Below, piece by piece: positions 1 to 10,798 of a stretch of DNA of 64,000 nucleotides. The first letter of the stretch is position 1. Every line of letters begins with the position of its first letter. The translations under genes were made by a program, and so were the position numbers. Source of the DNA: Sulfitobacter faviae (GTDB lineage: Bacteria; Pseudomonadota; Alphaproteobacteria; Rhodobacterales; Rhodobacteraceae); NCBI RefSeq assembly GCF_029870955.1, contig NZ_PGFQ01000001.1:1922001-1986000 (forward strand), in the 5' to 3' direction. The notes under the pieces are model-generated. The model was given only the letters and a program-made list of their open reading frames with translations, had not been told where the DNA came from and did not search any database.

Positions 1-1383
1 GAGAACGCGCAGACGCTTGAAAACAGCGCCGGTGAAGTCCTCGTCATGGGCCGGAACATGAAGCTGTTGATCGTCGATGAGAATGGCGAGGAGCGGGCCA
101 GCCACAAGATCGGCTACGGCACCAAGCTGCACGTCAAAGAAGGCGACGACGTAGCGCGCGGTGACAAGCTGTTCGAATGGGACCCTTACACCCTGCCGAT
201 CATTGCCGAGAAACCCGGTACGACCAAATACGTCGACCTGGTGTCGGGCATCGCGGTCAAGGAAGACACCGACGAAGCCACCGGCATGACCCAGAAGATC
301 GTGATCGACTGGCGCGCGGCCCCCAAGGGCAACGAGCTCAAGCCCGAGATCATCTTGGTGGGTGAAGATGGCGAACCGGTCCGCAACGATGCGGGCAACC
401 CGGTGACCTATCCGATGTCGGTGGACGCTGTTCTCTCTGTCGAAGACCAGACGCAGGTTCAGGCCGGTGACATCATCGCGCGTATTCCGCGTGAAGGTGC
501 CAAGACCAAGGACATTACCGGTGGTCTGCCGCGTGTGGCCGAACTCTTTGAGGCGCGTCGCCCCAAGGATCACGCCATCATCGCGGAAATCAACGGCTAC
601 GTCCGCTTCGGCAAGGACTACAAGAACAAGCGTCGCATCGCGATCGAAAGCGCGGATGATCCGGACGTGAAGGTTGAATACATGGTGCCCAAGGGGAAAC
701 ACATCCCCGTGGCCGAAGGCGACTTCGTGCAGAAGGGCGACTACATCATGGATGGCAACCCCGCGCCGCACGACATCCTCGCGATCATGGGTGTCGAGGC
801 CTTGGCCGAGTATATGATTGACGAGGTGCAGGACGTTTACCGCCTGCAGGGTGTGAAGATTAACGACAAACACATCGAAGTCATCGTCCGTCAGATGCTG
901 CAGAAGTGGGAAATCCAAGAAAGCGGCGACACCACGCTGCTGAAGGGTGAACACGTCGACAAGCAGGAGTTCGATCAGGCCAACGAGAAGGCGCTCAAGA
1001 AGGGGGGCCGCCCCGCCAAGGGCGAACCGATCCTCTTGGGCATCACCAAGGCGTCGCTGCAAACCCGCAGCTTCATCTCGGCGGCCTCGTTCCAAGAAAC
1101 CACGCGCGTGCTGACCGAAGCCTCGGTTCAGGGCAAGCGGGACAAGCTGGTCGGTCTGAAAGAGAACGTCATCGTGGGCCGTCTGATCCCCGCCGGGACC
1201 GGTGGCGCGACGCAGGCGATGCGCAAAGTGGCGACAGACCGCGACAATGTCGTGATCGAAGCCCGCCGCGAAGAGGCCGAAGCCGCCGCCCGTCTGGCCG
1301 CCCCGGAAGCTTCTGTGGAGGACGACATCGTCGGTGGCGATGTGTTCAACACGCCGGTCGGTGACGACGAGAGCCGCGATTGA
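1..1383 (+). CDS. rpoC: DNA-directed RNA polymerase subunit beta', C-terminal part
   Basis: The window starts inside this gene; 460 codons remain, open from base 1. They encode the C-terminal part of the largest catalytic subunit of RNA polymerase. Recognisable conserved stretches include the segment around [20 protein letters not shown] and, near the end, the [18 protein letters not shown] helix followed by [21 protein letters not shown]. The product ends in an acidic Glu/Asp-rich tail that is usual in this group. A strong terminator lies 26 bp after the stop, so the polymerase operon ends here and the str operon downstream is transcribed separately. Confidence 0.98.
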   Translation, partial: ENAQTLENSAGEVLVMGRNMKLLIVDENGEERASHKIGYGTKLHVKEGDDVARGDKLFEWDPYTLPIIAEKPGTTKYVDLVSGIAVKEDTDEATGMTQKIVIDWRAAPKGNELKPEIILVGEDGEPVRNDAGNPVTYPMSVDAVLSVEDQTQVQAGDIIARIPREGAKTKDITGGLPRVAELFEARRPKDHAIIAEINGYVRFGKDYKNKRRIAIESADDPDVKVEYMVPKGKHIPVAEGDFVQKGDYIMDGNPAPHDILAIMGVEALAEYMIDEVQDVYRLQGVKINDKHIEVIVRQMLQKWEIQESGDTTLLKGEHVDKQEFDQANEKALKKGGRPAKGEPILLGITKASLQTRSFISAASFQETTRVLTEASVQGKRDKLVGLKENVIVGRLIPAGTGGATQAMRKVATDRDNVVIEARREEAEAAARLAAPEASVEDDIVGGDVFNTPVGDDESRD

Positions 1384-1408
1384 TCGCAGCACCTTATTGA
1401 AAAACAAA

Positions 1409-1440
1409 AGCCCCCGCAGTGACGCTGCGGGGGCTTTTTT
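1409..1440 (+). terminator. Rho-independent terminator of rpoC
   Basis: An 11-bp perfect stem (AGCCCCCGCAG with CTGCGGGGGCT) with a 5-nt loop is followed by six T. It lies just after the rpoC stop. Confidence 0.93.
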
Positions 1441-1476
1441 ATAGGGTGGGCAAATGCCGCGGCCAGACACCGCCCC

Positions 1477-1488
1477 GGGGGGGGGGGG
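1477..1488. repeat. Run of 12 G
   Basis: An uninterrupted 12-G tract directly follows CCGCCCC in the rpoC/response-regulator gap. It is 82 bp before the next start codon, so any length change would alter promoter spacing, not a reading frame. Given the G/C-run losses elsewhere in this sequence, its true length is uncertain. Confidence 0.9.
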
Positions 1489-1569
1489 CTGATTTCTGAG
1501 GCCAAAGCCTTATATCCGCCACATAGTCCGAATAGGTTTGCAAAAGCTTAACCGTCGTAAGGTGCTTTG

Positions 1570-1974
1570 ATGACGTCCCGCATTCTACATATCGACGACG
1601 ACCCGATCGTTCTGGAACTGGTCAAGATGATCTTTTCCGACGACAGGTCGCTGAGCTTTGTCTCCTGTCTGAACGCCCGCGATGCGCTGGCGGTGGTCGA
1701 TGATCTCAAGCCCGACCTGATCATCAGCGATATCTCCATGCCGGATATGGGCGGGTTGGAGCTGGCCCATCGGTTTGGCGAGAATCCGGCCATTGCCGGG
1801 ACGCCGATCATCTTTCTCAGCGGGCGCACCCGCGATCTTGAGGTCTATGACGCCTTCCGCGATCTGGCGGCCACGGTGATGCAAAAGCCGGTCGAGCCGG
1901 GGTTGCTGCGCAGCACGGTGCGCAATCTTCTGGCCAGCCAGCAGCAGCCGGTGGCGCAGGCTTCGAACCAGTAG
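1570..1974 (+). CDS. Single-domain response regulator (CheY-like receiver)
   Basis: The 134-residue protein is almost entirely one receiver domain. The acidic pocket is D9-D10-D11, the likely phosphate acceptor is D54 (IISDISMPDMGG), and the switch Ser lies in FLSGRT. The conserved Lys is in MQKPVEP. There is no output domain, only a Gln/Ala-rich tail of about 15 residues. It therefore probably acts by protein-protein contact or as a phosphorelay intermediate. The start is the ATG at 1570; a TTG one codon upstream is less likely. No kinase is adjacent, so its partner cannot be named. Confidence 0.9.
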   Translation: MTSRILHIDDDPIVLELVKMIFSDDRSLSFVSCLNARDALAVVDDLKPDLIISDISMPDMGGLELAHRFGENPAIAGTPIIFLSGRTRDLEVYDAFRDLAATVMQKPVEPGLLRSTVRNLLASQQQPVAQASNQ

Positions 1975-2087
1975 AGCGCGCCAGTCTGGGCGGCGCGGGC
2001 CGCCGTTCTTGACAGCCCCCGTAGCCGCTGCCAGTCATTCGGGGGCGGCAGTGATATAAGCCGCACCATTTTTCCCGGAGCGCTTTC

Positions 2088-2975
2088 ATGTCCCCCAATA
2101 CCATCGGCGCGCTGCTGATGATCGCCTCGATGGCCTGTTTCACGTTTAACGACACGCTGCTCAAAATGACCGACGGGGCGCTGCCCCTGTTTCAGCTGTT
2201 GTTCCTGCGCGGGGTGACGACTTCGGTGCTGATCTTGGCCCTTAGTCGGCAGCTTGGCCGGATCGACTTTCGGCTTCAAGCGCGGGACTGGAAGGTCATC
2301 GGCCTGCGCTCGGTGGCCGAGATCGCGGCGGCGTATTTCTTTCTCACCGCGTTGTTCAACATGCCCTTGGCGAATGTGACCGCCATCCTTCAAGTCGTGC
2401 CGCTTTCGGTGACGCTCGCGGCAGCGCTGGTGTTCCGGCAGGCCGTAGGCTGGCGGCGTTTGGTCGCCATTGGCATTGGTTTCTGCGGCGTGCTGCTGAT
2501 CGTCAAGCCGGGGGCAGAAGGGTTCAATATCTGGTCGATCTACGTTCTGATCGCCGTGCTCTGCGTAACGGTCCGTGACCTGTCGACCCGCGCCTTGTCA
2601 CCGGCAGTGCCCTCAATGACCGTGACCTTGGTGACCGCCCTGTCGGTGATGACGGCAGCGGGTTTGGCGTCGCTGAGCGCGCCTTGGGCCCCGGTGACGC
2701 CCTCGGTCGCGGCGCTGATCGGCGGCTCAGGGGTCTTTGTGCTAGGCGGCTATTTCTTCTCGATCCAAGTGATGCGGGTGGGCGATATCGGCTTCATCGC
2801 GCCGTTTCGCTACACAGGCCTGCTTTGGGCGCTCTTGCTGGGCTGGGTCGTCTTCGGCGACTGGCCGGGGGCCTTGACCCTCATCGGCGCGGGGATCGTG
2901 GTGGCCACGGGGGTCTTCACCCTCTACCGTGAGCGGAAGTTGAAGGTTCAGCCCGAGAAGACGCGCCGCACCTGA
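2088..2975 (+). CDS. DMT-superfamily (EamA) transporter
   Basis: The 295-residue protein has about ten hydrophobic segments in two halves of five, the arrangement of the EamA/RhaT drug-metabolite transporter family in the inner membrane. The first half includes MLLMIASMACFTFND-like helix 1 and the conserved Leu/Ala-rich helix 4 (NVTAILQVVPLSVTLAAALV). The second half begins near residue 150. The C-terminus is short and basic, facing the cytoplasm. The substrate cannot be read from the sequence. The 3' end overlaps the convergent glycosyltransferase gene by 28 bp. Confidence 0.9.
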   Translation: MSPNTIGALLMIASMACFTFNDTLLKMTDGALPLFQLLFLRGVTTSVLILALSRQLGRIDFRLQARDWKVIGLRSVAEIAAAYFFLTALFNMPLANVTAILQVVPLSVTLAAALVFRQAVGWRRLVAIGIGFCGVLLIVKPGAEGFNIWSIYVLIAVLCVTVRDLSTRALSPAVPSMTVTLVTALSVMTAAGLASLSAPWAPVTPSVAALIGGSGVFVLGGYFFSIQVMRVGDIGFIAPFRYTGLLWALLLGWVVFGDWPGALTLIGAGIVVATGVFTLYRERKLKVQPEKTRRT

Positions 2976-3751
2976 GCTTGATCGATAGCGAAACGCTCCT
3001 GAAACAGCGCTTCGCCTTCGGCATCCAGCGGGGCCACTTCCACATGCCGCGCCAACCCCTGCCGCGAATCGTTCGAGCCGTTGTGGCTGCGCACGAACAT
3101 CGCCGCGTCGGGCAGGCTGACGCAGGGCATGAAGCGCGGCAGTTTCTCATGGGCGAAGTTCATAATGGTGAGCGGGCTGCCGCCCTTCACATACATCGCA
3201 AGTGCCGCGACGTTGAGCGGGCGGTACACTTCGGCGGCGTGGATGCCCTGCGGGCCGAATTCCGCGATGTAGCCCTTGGGCCAGTCAAAGGCGACGGAGC
3301 GCTGGCCTTTCAGCAGACCCGCGCTTTGCGCGACCGTCTGGCGCAGCCGGGCGACGAAGTCGACCGAGACGGCATCATCGTCGTCGTAGCGGAATTGCAG
3401 GCAGGGCTCGGCCGGGTTGATCCGCGCGGCGTTCAGCACCTCCTTCATCACCTCCCGATGATTGCGCGGCGGCTCGCGATGAATAACCGCCTGCGGCAGA
3501 TCGGCCAGCAGCGATTCGAGGCGTCGGGCGTGGCACTCGGGGAACTGGTCGCCGATGACGAAGACGATCGAGAAGTCCGGGTCGGTTTGGGCCTTGAGGC
3601 AGGGCAGGGCGACGGTTTCGAGCAGGCGGAAACGTTCTTCGAGCCGGGCCGCGTCATAGAGATAGGCGATCCGTTCCTCGGTGGTCTCGTGGCCGACTTG
3701 AAAGCCGCCCAAGGCCGGGTAGGAAAAGCGGCAAAGGCCGATCGCTTGCAT
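2948..3751 (-). CDS. Putative rhamnosyltransferase-family protein
   Basis: The 267-residue soluble protein begins MQAIGLCRFSYPALGGFQ and carries TDPDFSIVFVIGDQFPE and a QFRYDDDDAVSVDFV segment. The acidic DDDD cluster is the sort of divalent-metal and nucleotide-sugar site seen in GT-A glycosyltransferases. The overall pattern matches a roseobacter family annotated as putative rhamnosyl transferase, which would act in surface polysaccharide assembly. That function is an assignment by family, not shown by neighbours: this is a lone gene between a transporter and the str operon. SD-like GGAGG lies just before the ATG. Confidence 0.72.
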   Translation of the reverse strand: MQAIGLCRFSYPALGGFQVGHETTEERIAYLYDAARLEERFRLLETVALPCLKAQTDPDFSIVFVIGDQFPECHARRLESLLADLPQAVIHREPPRNHREVMKEVLNAARINPAEPCLQFRYDDDDAVSVDFVARLRQTVAQSAGLLKGQRSVAFDWPKGYIAEFGPQGIHAAEVYRPLNVAALAMYVKGGSPLTIMNFAHEKLPRFMPCVSLPDAAMFVRSHNGSNDSRQGLARHVEVAPLDAEGEALFQERFAIDQAQVRRVFSG

Positions 3752-4152
3752 GGAGGTTTCCTTCTGTCCTTCGCCGGACTATGGCGAGCGGGGCAGGGGC
3801 GTGGCAAGGGTGGAATGTGCCACCCGGGCCCGGAACCAGGCCGCAGGCGCCGGGCCATCACCCGGCAAACCTCCGCGACCCCGCCGGGGCCCACCTGTTG
3901 ACAGGCCCCGCGCAACGCTCTATACGCCCGCTATCTCGGAGGTGGAGGCCGCTCTGCCAGTCCGAATTCATAACTGAAGTGGTCACGATCCGGCCTACTA
4001 CTGGCCCGATCCTCTGTTAACCCACCGCGTCGTTTTCCTCGGTACGGGAACGTTGCGGTCATTTTGCTTTGTGGACGCATGAAGTAACCGAAATTAGCCG
4101 CATGGGGGATCCCCCGTGTACACAATCTGAGCGATACGGGGATATAACCGGA
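3752..4152. other. Intergenic region: leader and promoter of the str operon
   Basis: No gene is visible in these 401 bp. Positions 3839-3859 match the left flank and first bases of the palindromic repeat found at 11184 and 17015 (GCCGCAGGCGCCGGGCCATC). The rest holds the rpsL promoter and a leader of about 220 nt. Confidence 0.7.
3898..3926 (+). promoter_or_regulatory. Predicted sigma70 promoter of rpsL-rpsG-fusA-tuf
   Basis: A perfect -35 TTGACA (3898-3903), a 17-bp spacer and -10 TATACG (3921-3926) lie 227 bp before the rpsL start. The same -10 hexamer and spacer recur upstream of rplO, which supports the call. Confidence 0.8.
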
Positions 4153-4524
4153 ATGCCAACGATCCAACAGCTGATCCGCAAGCCGCGGCAGCCGAAAGTC
4201 AAACGTTCGAAATCCATGCACCTGCAGGAGTGCCCGCAAAAGCGCGGCGTCTGCACACGCGTGTACACCACCACACCGAAAAAGCCGAACTCGGCGATGC
4301 GTAAGGTTGCCAAGGTGCGCCTGACCAACGGGTTCGAAGTGATCTCCTACATCCCGGGTGAGAGCCACAACCTTCAGGAACACTCCGTGGTTCTGATCCG
4401 CGGCGGTCGTGTAAAAGACCTTCCGGGTGTGCGTTACCACATCCTGCGCGGTGTTCTTGATACGCAGGGCGTGAAAGACCGTAAGCAGCGTCGTTCGAAG
4501 TACGGCGCGAAGCGTCCGAAGTAA
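4153..4524 (+). CDS. rpsL: 30S ribosomal protein S12
   Basis: The 123-residue protein of the decoding centre starts [15 protein letters not shown] and has the family's usual length. The [12 protein letters not shown] segment, where streptomycin-resistance changes occur in other bacteria, has the wild-type sequence. The KDLPGVRYH segment holds the Asp that is methylthiolated in many bacteria. It is the first gene of the str operon, 87 bp upstream of rpsG. Confidence 0.98.
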   Translation: MPTIQQLIRKPRQPKVKRSKSMHLQECPQKRGVCTRVYTTTPKKPNSAMRKVAKVRLTNGFEVISYIPGESHNLQEHSVVLIRGGRVKDLPGVRYHILRGVLDTQGVKDRKQRRSKYGAKRPK

Positions 4525-5081
<557 letters not shown>

Positions 5082-5146
5082 TCTCAACGTCGCGCCCGGT
5101 TTCGGGCGCGATCCGTTCGTACTGATATTTTCGAGGAAGCAGCCCT

Positions 5147-7273
5147 ATGGCACGCGACTATCCGCTCCAACGCTACCGCAACTTCGGCATCATGGCTCAC
5201 ATCGATGCCGGTAAAACCACTTGTTCCGAACGCATCCTGTTCTACACCGGCAAAAGCCACAACATTGGTGAGGTGCATGACGGCGCCGCAACCATGGACT
5301 GGATGGAGCAGGAACAAGAGCGCGGGATCACCATTACCTCCGCCGCGACCACCACTTTCTGGCAGCGTCAGGAAGAGCCCACAGCCGATGCGACATCCGA
5401 CACCAAGTTCCGGATGAACATCATTGACACCCCCGGCCACGTTGACTTCACCATCGAAGTTGAGCGTTCGCTGGCCGTTCTCGACGGCGCGGTTGCCGTT
5501 CTCGACGCCAACGCCGGTGTTGAGCCGCAGACCGAAACCGTGTGGCGTCAGGCTGACCGCTACAAGGTGCCGCGTATCGTCTTCGTCAACAAGATGGACA
5601 AGATCGGCGCGGACTTCTTTAACTGCGTGCACATGATCAAGGACCGCACCGGCGCCACGCCTGCTCCGATCCAGATCCCGATCGGCGCAGAGAACGAACT
5701 GGAAGGCATCGTCGACCTTGTGACCATGAAAGAATGGGTCTGGGCCGGTGAAGACCTCGGTGCCGCCTGGGAACAGCGCGAGATCCGTGACAGCCTGAAA
5801 GAGACCGCCGACGAATGGCGTGCCAAGCTCATCGAGACCGCGGTCGAGATGGACGACGAGGCGATGGAAAACTACCTGATGGACGGCGCCGAGCCTGACG
5901 TCGACACCCTGCGCGACCTGATCCGCAAGGGTACTTTGGCCATCAAATTCATCCCCGTTCTCTGTGGCTCCGCCTTTAAGAACAAAGGTGTTCAGCCGCT
6001 CTTGAACGCTGTGATCGACTATCTGCCCAGCCCGCTGGACGTTGTCGACTACATGGGCTTCAAGCCGGGCGACGAGACCGAGACCCGCAACATCCCGCGC
6101 CGCGCGGATGACGACATGGCGTTCTCGGGCCTTGCGTTCAAAATCATGAACGACCCCTTCGTCGGCTCGCTGACCTTCACCCGCATCTACTCGGGTGTTC
6201 TGCGCAAGGGCGACACGCTTCTGAACTCGACCAAGGGCAAGAAAGAGCGCGTCGGTCGTATGATGATGATGCACTCCAACAACCGCGAGGAAATCGAAGA
6301 GGCCTTCGCGGGCGACATCATCGCGCTGGCGGGTCTCAAGGACACCACCACCGGTGACACGCTCTGCGCGCAGAACGATCCGGTCGTCCTCGAAACCATG
6401 ACCTTCCCCGATCCGGTGATCGAGATCGCGGTCGAGCCGAAGACCAAGGCTGACCAGGAAAAGATGTCCGCTGGTCTGGCCCGTCTGGCCGCCGAGGACC
6501 CCTCCTTCCGCGTCGAGACCGATCTGGAATCCGGTCAGACCATCATGAAGGGCATGGGCGAACTTCACCTCGACATCCTCGTCGACCGTCTGAAGCGCGA
6601 ATTCAAGGTTGAGGCGAACATCGGTGCGCCGCAGGTTGCTTATCGTGAGACGATCTCGAAAGAGGCCGAAATCACCTACACCCACAAGAAACAGTCGGGT
6701 GGTTCGGGTCAGTTCGGTGAGGTCAAGATGATCCTGACGCCGACCGAGCCGGGCGAAGGTTACTCCTTCGAGAGCCGCATCGTCGGTGGTGCCATTCCCA
6801 AGGAATACATCCCGGGCGTGGAAAAGGGTATCAAGTCGGTTCTGGACTCCGGTCCGCTGGCGGGCTTCCCGGTCATTGACTTCAAGGTCGCCCTGATCGA
6901 CGGTAAGTTCCACGATGTGGACTCCAGCGTTCTGGCCTTCGAGATCGCCGCCCGTATGGCGATGCGCGAAGGTATGAAGAAAGCCGGTGCGAAGCTTCTG
7001 GAACCGATCATGAAGGTCGAAGTTGTGACCCCGGAAGAATACACCGGTGGCATCATCGGTGACCTGACATCCCGTCGTGGTCAGGTGCAGGGTCAAGATA
7101 CGCGCGGCAACGCCATCGCGATCGACGCCTTCGTGCCGCTGGCCAACATGTTCGGCTACATCAACACCCTGCGTTCGATGTCGTCGGGTCGTGCGAACTT
7201 CACCATGCAGTTCGACCACTACGAACCCGTGCCGCAGAACATCTCGGACGAGATTCAGGCCAAGTTCGCTTAA
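5147..7273 (+). CDS. fusA: Translation elongation factor G
   Basis: The 708-residue GTPase drives ribosomal translocation and, with RRF, ribosome recycling. The G1 P-loop AHIDAGKTT is at residues 17-25, the switch [11 protein letters not shown] and the G4 NKMDKIG follow. Domains II to V are complete, with the [10 protein letters not shown] stretch of domain IV and a C-terminal [20 protein letters not shown] segment. Length and termini are normal, and the frame is intact. It is the third gene of the str operon. Confidence 0.98.
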   Translation: MARDYPLQRYRNFGIMAHIDAGKTTCSERILFYTGKSHNIGEVHDGAATMDWMEQEQERGITITSAATTTFWQRQEEPTADATSDTKFRMNIIDTPGHVDFTIEVERSLAVLDGAVAVLDANAGVEPQTETVWRQADRYKVPRIVFVNKMDKIGADFFNCVHMIKDRTGATPAPIQIPIGAENELEGIVDLVTMKEWVWAGEDLGAAWEQREIRDSLKETADEWRAKLIETAVEMDDEAMENYLMDGAEPDVDTLRDLIRKGTLAIKFIPVLCGSAFKNKGVQPLLNAVIDYLPSPLDVVDYMGFKPGDETETRNIPRRADDDMAFSGLAFKIMNDPFVGSLTFTRIYSGVLRKGDTLLNSTKGKKERVGRMMMMHSNNREEIEEAFAGDIIALAGLKDTTTGDTLCAQNDPVVLETMTFPDPVIEIAVEPKTKADQEKMSAGLARLAAEDPSFRVETDLESGQTIMKGMGELHLDILVDRLKREFKVEANIGAPQVAYRETISKEAEITYTHKKQSGGSGQFGEVKMILTPTEPGEGYSFESRIVGGAIPKEYIPGVEKGIKSVLDSGPLAGFPVIDFKVALIDGKFHDVDSSVLAFEIAARMAMREGMKKAGAKLLEPIMKVEVVTPEEYTGGIIGDLTSRRGQVQGQDTRGNAIAIDAFVPLANMFGYINTLRSMSSGRANFTMQFDHYEPVPQNISDEIQAKFA

Positions 7274-7366
7274 GGAAATCGGCGCGTGGGAAACCGCGCG
7301 CCGACCCAAATCGTTAGGTGTGTGCTGCGCATACACCATTGAGAAAGACCAAAAGGAGCCAACACC

Positions 7367-8542
7367 ATGGCAAAGGCAAAGTTTGAACGCACCAAACCGC
7401 ACGTCAACATCGGCACGATCGGCCACGTTGACCACGGTAAAACCACGCTGACCGCGGCGATCACCAAGTATTTCGGTGACTTCCAAGCGTATGACCAGAT
7501 CGACGGCGCGCCCGAAGAGAAGGCCCGCGGCATCACCATCTCGACCGCGCACGTCGAGTATGAGACCGAGAACCGCCACTACGCCCACGTCGACTGCCCC
7601 GGCCACGCTGACTATGTGAAAAACATGATCACCGGTGCGGCGCAGATGGACGGCGCAATCCTGGTTGTGAACGCGGCCGACGGCCCGATGCCCCAGACCC
7701 GCGAGCACATCCTGCTCGGCCGTCAGGTTGGCATCCCCGCCATGGTCGTCTTCATGAACAAAGTTGACCAGGTCGACGACGAAGAGCTGCTCGAGCTCGT
7801 CGAGATGGAAATCCGCGAACTGCTGTCTTCCTACGACTACCCCGGCGACGACATCCCCGTTGTTGCAGGTTCCGCTCTGGCGGCGATGGAAGGCAACAAG
7901 CCCGAGATCGGTGAAGAGTCGATCAAGAAGCTGATGGCCGAAGTTGACGCCTACATCCCGACACCTGAGCGTGCCGTGGACCAGCCCTTCCTGATGCCTG
8001 TCGAAGACGTCTTCTCGATCTCCGGCCGTGGTACCGTTGTGACCGGCCGTGTCGAGCGTGGCGTGATCAACGTTGGCGACGAAATCGAAATCGTCGGCAT
8101 CCGCGACACCAAGAAAACCACCTGCACCGGCGTGGAAATGTTCCGCAAGCTGCTGGACCGTGGTGAAGCGGGCGACAACATCGGCGCCCTGCTGCGCGGC
8201 GTTGAGCGTGACGGCGTTGAGCGTGGTCAGGTTCTCTGCAAGCCCGGCTCCGTGACACCGCACACCAAGTTCGAAGCCGAAGCCTACATCCTCACCAAAG
8301 AGGAAGGTGGCCGTCACACGCCGTTCTTCGCGAACTACCGTCCGCAGTTCTACTTCCGTACAACTGACGTGACCGGCACCGTTCAGCTGGCAGAAGGCAC
8401 CGAGATGGTCATGCCCGGCGACAACGTGTCCTTCGGCGTTGAGCTGATCGCACCGATCGCCATGGAAAACGGCCTGCGCTTCGCGATCCGCGAAGGTGGC
8501 CGCACTGTTGGCGCGGGCGTCGTTTCCAAAATCACTGAGTGA
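7367..8542 (+). CDS. tuf: Translation elongation factor Tu
   Basis: The 391-residue GTPase brings aminoacyl-tRNA to the ribosome. The P-loop GHVDHGKTT starts at residue 19; [15 protein letters not shown] and NKVD are the other nucleotide-site motifs, and VVSKI closes domain III. A good SD (AAGGAGCC) precedes the ATG. The fusA-tuf gap contains two inverted repeats (TCGGCGCG with CGCGCCGA, and GGTGTGTGC with GCATACACC) that may tune relative expression. A terminator follows. Confidence 0.98.
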   Translation: MAKAKFERTKPHVNIGTIGHVDHGKTTLTAAITKYFGDFQAYDQIDGAPEEKARGITISTAHVEYETENRHYAHVDCPGHADYVKNMITGAAQMDGAILVVNAADGPMPQTREHILLGRQVGIPAMVVFMNKVDQVDDEELLELVEMEIRELLSSYDYPGDDIPVVAGSALAAMEGNKPEIGEESIKKLMAEVDAYIPTPERAVDQPFLMPVEDVFSISGRGTVVTGRVERGVINVGDEIEIVGIRDTKKTTCTGVEMFRKLLDRGEAGDNIGALLRGVERDGVERGQVLCKPGSVTPHTKFEAEAYILTKEEGGRHTPFFANYRPQFYFRTTDVTGTVQLAEGTEMVMPGDNVSFGVELIAPIAMENGLRFAIREGGRTVGAGVVSKITE

Positions 8543-8637
8543 TTTTGAAACGGACCCGGTGGACGGCAGTCGCTCCGCAGGAGCGATGAGAGCCCACCCC
8601 CTGGCCTGACCGGGGACCACGGTTCAGATATTCGAAA

Positions 8638-8663
8638 GGCCGCAGCTTTTGTTGCGGCCTTTT
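8638..8663 (+). terminator. Rho-independent terminator after tuf
   Basis: The 9-bp stem GGCCGCAGC/GTTGCGGCC has a TTTT loop and is followed by TTTTG. It ends the str operon. Confidence 0.88.
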
Positions 8664-8784
8664 GCTTTGGCGGGAGAGGGGCCTTCGGCGTGCGCGTGAT
8701 ACGGGGGAGACGGCGCGTTTTCCGGGTGTGATTGAACGCGGACGGGGTGCGCGGTCACGCCGGGGCGGCGTGACTTTGCGCACT

Positions 8785-8814
8785 GGTTCTAAAAACACGG
8801 GGGTTTTTAGAACC
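8785..8814. promoter_or_regulatory. Perfect 12-bp inverted repeat abutting the rpsJ promoter
   Basis: GGTTCTAAAAAC (8785-8796) and GTTTTTAGAACC (8803-8814) flank ACGGGG. The right arm ends 4 bp before the -35 box, where an operator or upstream activator site would lie. It is too far from tuf to be its main terminator. Confidence 0.6.
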
Positions 8815-8817
8815 CTC

Positions 8818-8845
8818 TTGCCACTTGCTTTGATTCCCCTATAGG
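8818..8845 (+). promoter_or_regulatory. Predicted sigma70 promoter of the S10 operon
   Basis: TTGCCA (8818-8823), a 16-bp spacer and TATAGG (8840-8845) lie about 120 bp before rpsJ, downstream of the tuf terminator. Confidence 0.65.
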
Positions 8846-8967
8846 ACGCGCATCGAACCGGGGTGCGTTAGACGCGCCCCGTTTGATTTATTACCAAGGC
8901 GCGAAGAGGGGGCCGGATGAGCCTGCTTCCTCCAATCCGTTAGAATCCCAAAACAAGGGATATGCAT

Positions 8968-9287
8968 ATGGCCGTTCAAAGCCAGAACATCCGCATTCGC
9001 CTGAAGGCGTTTGACTACCGGGTGCTCGATGCCTCCACTCAAGAAATCGTCAGCACCGCCAAGCGCACAGGCGCTTCGGTTCGCGGTCCCATTCCGCTGC
9101 CGAACAAGATCGAGAAATTCACCGTTCTTCGTGGCCCCCACGTCGATAAGAAATCCCGTGACCAGTTTGAAATCCGCACGCACAAGCGTCTGCTGGATAT
9201 CATCGATCCGACCCCCAGACCGTGGACGCGCTGATGAAGCTCGACCTCGCCGCTGGCGTGGACGTCGAGATCAAGCTGCAATCGTAA
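8968..9287 (+). CDS. rpsJ: 30S ribosomal protein S10 (frame broken by one missing base)
   Basis: S10 is a 30S head protein that also serves as NusE in antitermination. [20 protein letters not shown] through LLDIIDPTP is in one frame, then one C is missing from the run at about 9212-9216. Restored, the protein continues [20 protein letters not shown] to the stop at 9287, 106 residues in total. The C-terminal half is conserved, so this is a probable sequence error. An ATG two codons upstream (8962) is an alternative start; I prefer 8968 because the family begins MAVQSQ. Confidence 0.94.
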
Positions 9288-9305
9288 AGCCGGGAGGGTA
9301 ATCAT

Positions 9306-10184
9306 ATGTTGCGCTCAGGCGTTATTGCAAAAAAAGTCGGCATGACCCGGCTGTTCATGGAAGACGGCAAGCAGATCCCTGTGACCGTTCTTCAGTTGGA
9401 CAAGCTTCAGGTTGTCGCACAGCGCACCGCGGACCGTGACGGCTATACCGCCGTTCAGCTCGGTGCCGGTTCGGCGAAAGCCAAACGTACAAGCCAAGCC
9501 ATGCGTGGTCACTTCGCCGCGGCGAAAGTGGAACCCAAGCGCAAGCTGGCCGAGTTCCGCGTCGACGCAGACGCGATGATCAACGTCGGTGAGGAGATCA
9601 CCGCTGACCATTACTTCGCCGGTCAGTATGTCGACGTTGCGGGCACATCCATCGGTAAAGGTTTTGCCGGTGCGATGAAGCGTCACAACTTCGGCGGTCT
9701 GCGCGCCTCGCACGGTGTGTCGATCTCCCACCGTTCGCACGGCTCCACAGGCCAGTGTCAGGATCCCGGCAAGGTTTTCAAAGGTAAGAAAATGGCCGGT
9801 CACATGGGTGCTGCCCGTGTCACCACGCAGAACCTCGAGGTCGTCAAGACCGACAGCGCGCGTGGCCTGATCATGGTCAAAGGCGCCGTTCCCGGCTCCA
9901 AAGGTGGTTGGGTCACCGTCAAGGATGCGGTCAAAAAGCCGTTCCCCGAAGACGCGATCCTGCCCGCCGCTCTGAAATCCGCCGCTGACGAAGCCGCGAA
10001 AGCCGCCGAAGAGGCCGCCGCCGCAGCCGCCGCAGAGGCAGAAGCCGAAGCCAAGCGTTTGGCCGAAGAGCAAGCCGCACAGGAAGCTGAAGCGCTGAAA
10101 GCCGCAGAAGCCGAAATCGCAGCTGAAGGTTCGGATGCCGACAATTCCGATGCCGACGCTGACAAGAAAGAAGGTGACGCATGA
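9306..10184 (+). CDS. rplC: 50S ribosomal protein L3 with long Ala/Glu tail
   Basis: L3 nucleates 50S assembly. The core from [20 protein letters not shown] to about residue 220 is standard, including the GRTHGSQ-region equivalent [20 protein letters not shown]. About 70 further residues follow: an Ala/Glu-rich stretch that should form a charged helix or coiled coil, then an Asp-rich end ([16 protein letters not shown]). The tail makes the protein 292 residues, against roughly 210 in E. coli. The stop overlaps the rplD start (ATGA), so the two are translationally coupled. Confidence 0.97.
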   Translation: MLRSGVIAKKVGMTRLFMEDGKQIPVTVLQLDKLQVVAQRTADRDGYTAVQLGAGSAKAKRTSQAMRGHFAAAKVEPKRKLAEFRVDADAMINVGEEITADHYFAGQYVDVAGTSIGKGFAGAMKRHNFGGLRASHGVSISHRSHGSTGQCQDPGKVFKGKKMAGHMGAARVTTQNLEVVKTDSARGLIMVKGAVPGSKGGWVTVKDAVKKPFPEDAILPAALKSAADEAAKAAEEAAAAAAAEAEAEAKRLAEEQAAQEAEALKAAEAEIAAEGSDADNSDADADKKEGDA

Positions 10185-10798
10185 AACTCGATGTCATCAA
10201 ACTCGACGGTGGCAAAGCCGGGTCCGTAGACCTGGACGAAGCCCTGTTCGGCCTGGAGCCGCGTGCCGACATCCTGCACCGCGTCGTGCGCTGGCAGCGT
10301 AACAACGCGCAGCAGGGGACGCATAAGGTCAAGACCCGGTCCGAGACCAGCTACTCGACCAAGAAGATCTATCGCCAGAAGGGCACCGGCGGCGCACGCC
10401 ACGGTGACCGCAACGCGCCGATCTTCCGCAAGGGTGGTATCTACAAGGGTCCGACCCCGCGCAGCCACGGCCACGAGCTGACCAAGAAGTTCCGCAAGCT
10501 GGGCCTGCGCCACGCGCTGTCCGCCAAAGCAAAAGCCGGTTCGCTGGTCATTATCGACGAAGCAACTTCCGAGGGCAAAACCGCCGCTCTGGCCAAGCAG
10601 GTCTCGAACCTGGGCTGGAAGCGCGCGCTGGTCATCGATGGCGCTTCGGTCAACGAGAACTTCGCACAGGCCGCGCGCAACATCGATGGGTTGGACATCC
10701 TGCCGTCGATGGGCGCAAACGTCTATGACATCCTCAAGCGTGACACTCTGGTGATCACCAAAGCGGGGATCGAAGCATTGGAGGCACGCCTGAAATGA
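10181..10798 (+). CDS. rplD: 50S ribosomal protein L4
   Basis: L4 lines the peptide exit tunnel. In enterobacteria it also represses its own operon. The 205-residue product has the central extended loop rich in Arg/Lys/Gly ([20 protein letters not shown]) that reaches the tunnel wall. Both ends overlap the neighbouring genes by ATGA, typical of a tightly coupled S10 operon. Confidence 0.97.
   Translation: MKLDVIKLDGGKAGSVDLDEALFGLEPRADILHRVVRWQRNNAQQGTHKVKTRSETSYSTKKIYRQKGTGGARHGDRNAPIFRKGGIYKGPTPRSHGHELTKKFRKLGLRHALSAKAKAGSLVIIDEATSEGKTAALAKQVSNLGWKRALVIDGASVNENFAQAARNIDGLDILPSMGANVYDILKRDTLVITKAGIEALEARLK

Larger units (their letters stand above)
8543..8967. other. Intergenic region between str and S10 operons
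   Basis: These 425 bp hold no gene. In order they contain a small hairpin (TCGCTCC/GGAGCGA near 8571), the tuf terminator, a perfect 12-bp inverted repeat at 8785 and the rpsJ promoter, each listed separately. Confidence 0.8.

Noticed and set aside
2978..3901. 307-codon plus-strand frame
   Set aside because: Antisense to the glycosyltransferase gene; the minus-strand frame has family motifs and this one has none.
5084..8620. Open frame of 1,178 codons on the minus strand
   Set aside because: It lies exactly opposite fusA and tuf and is a codon-bias shadow: its composition (His, Val, Asp, Leu) is the reverse image of highly biased genes.
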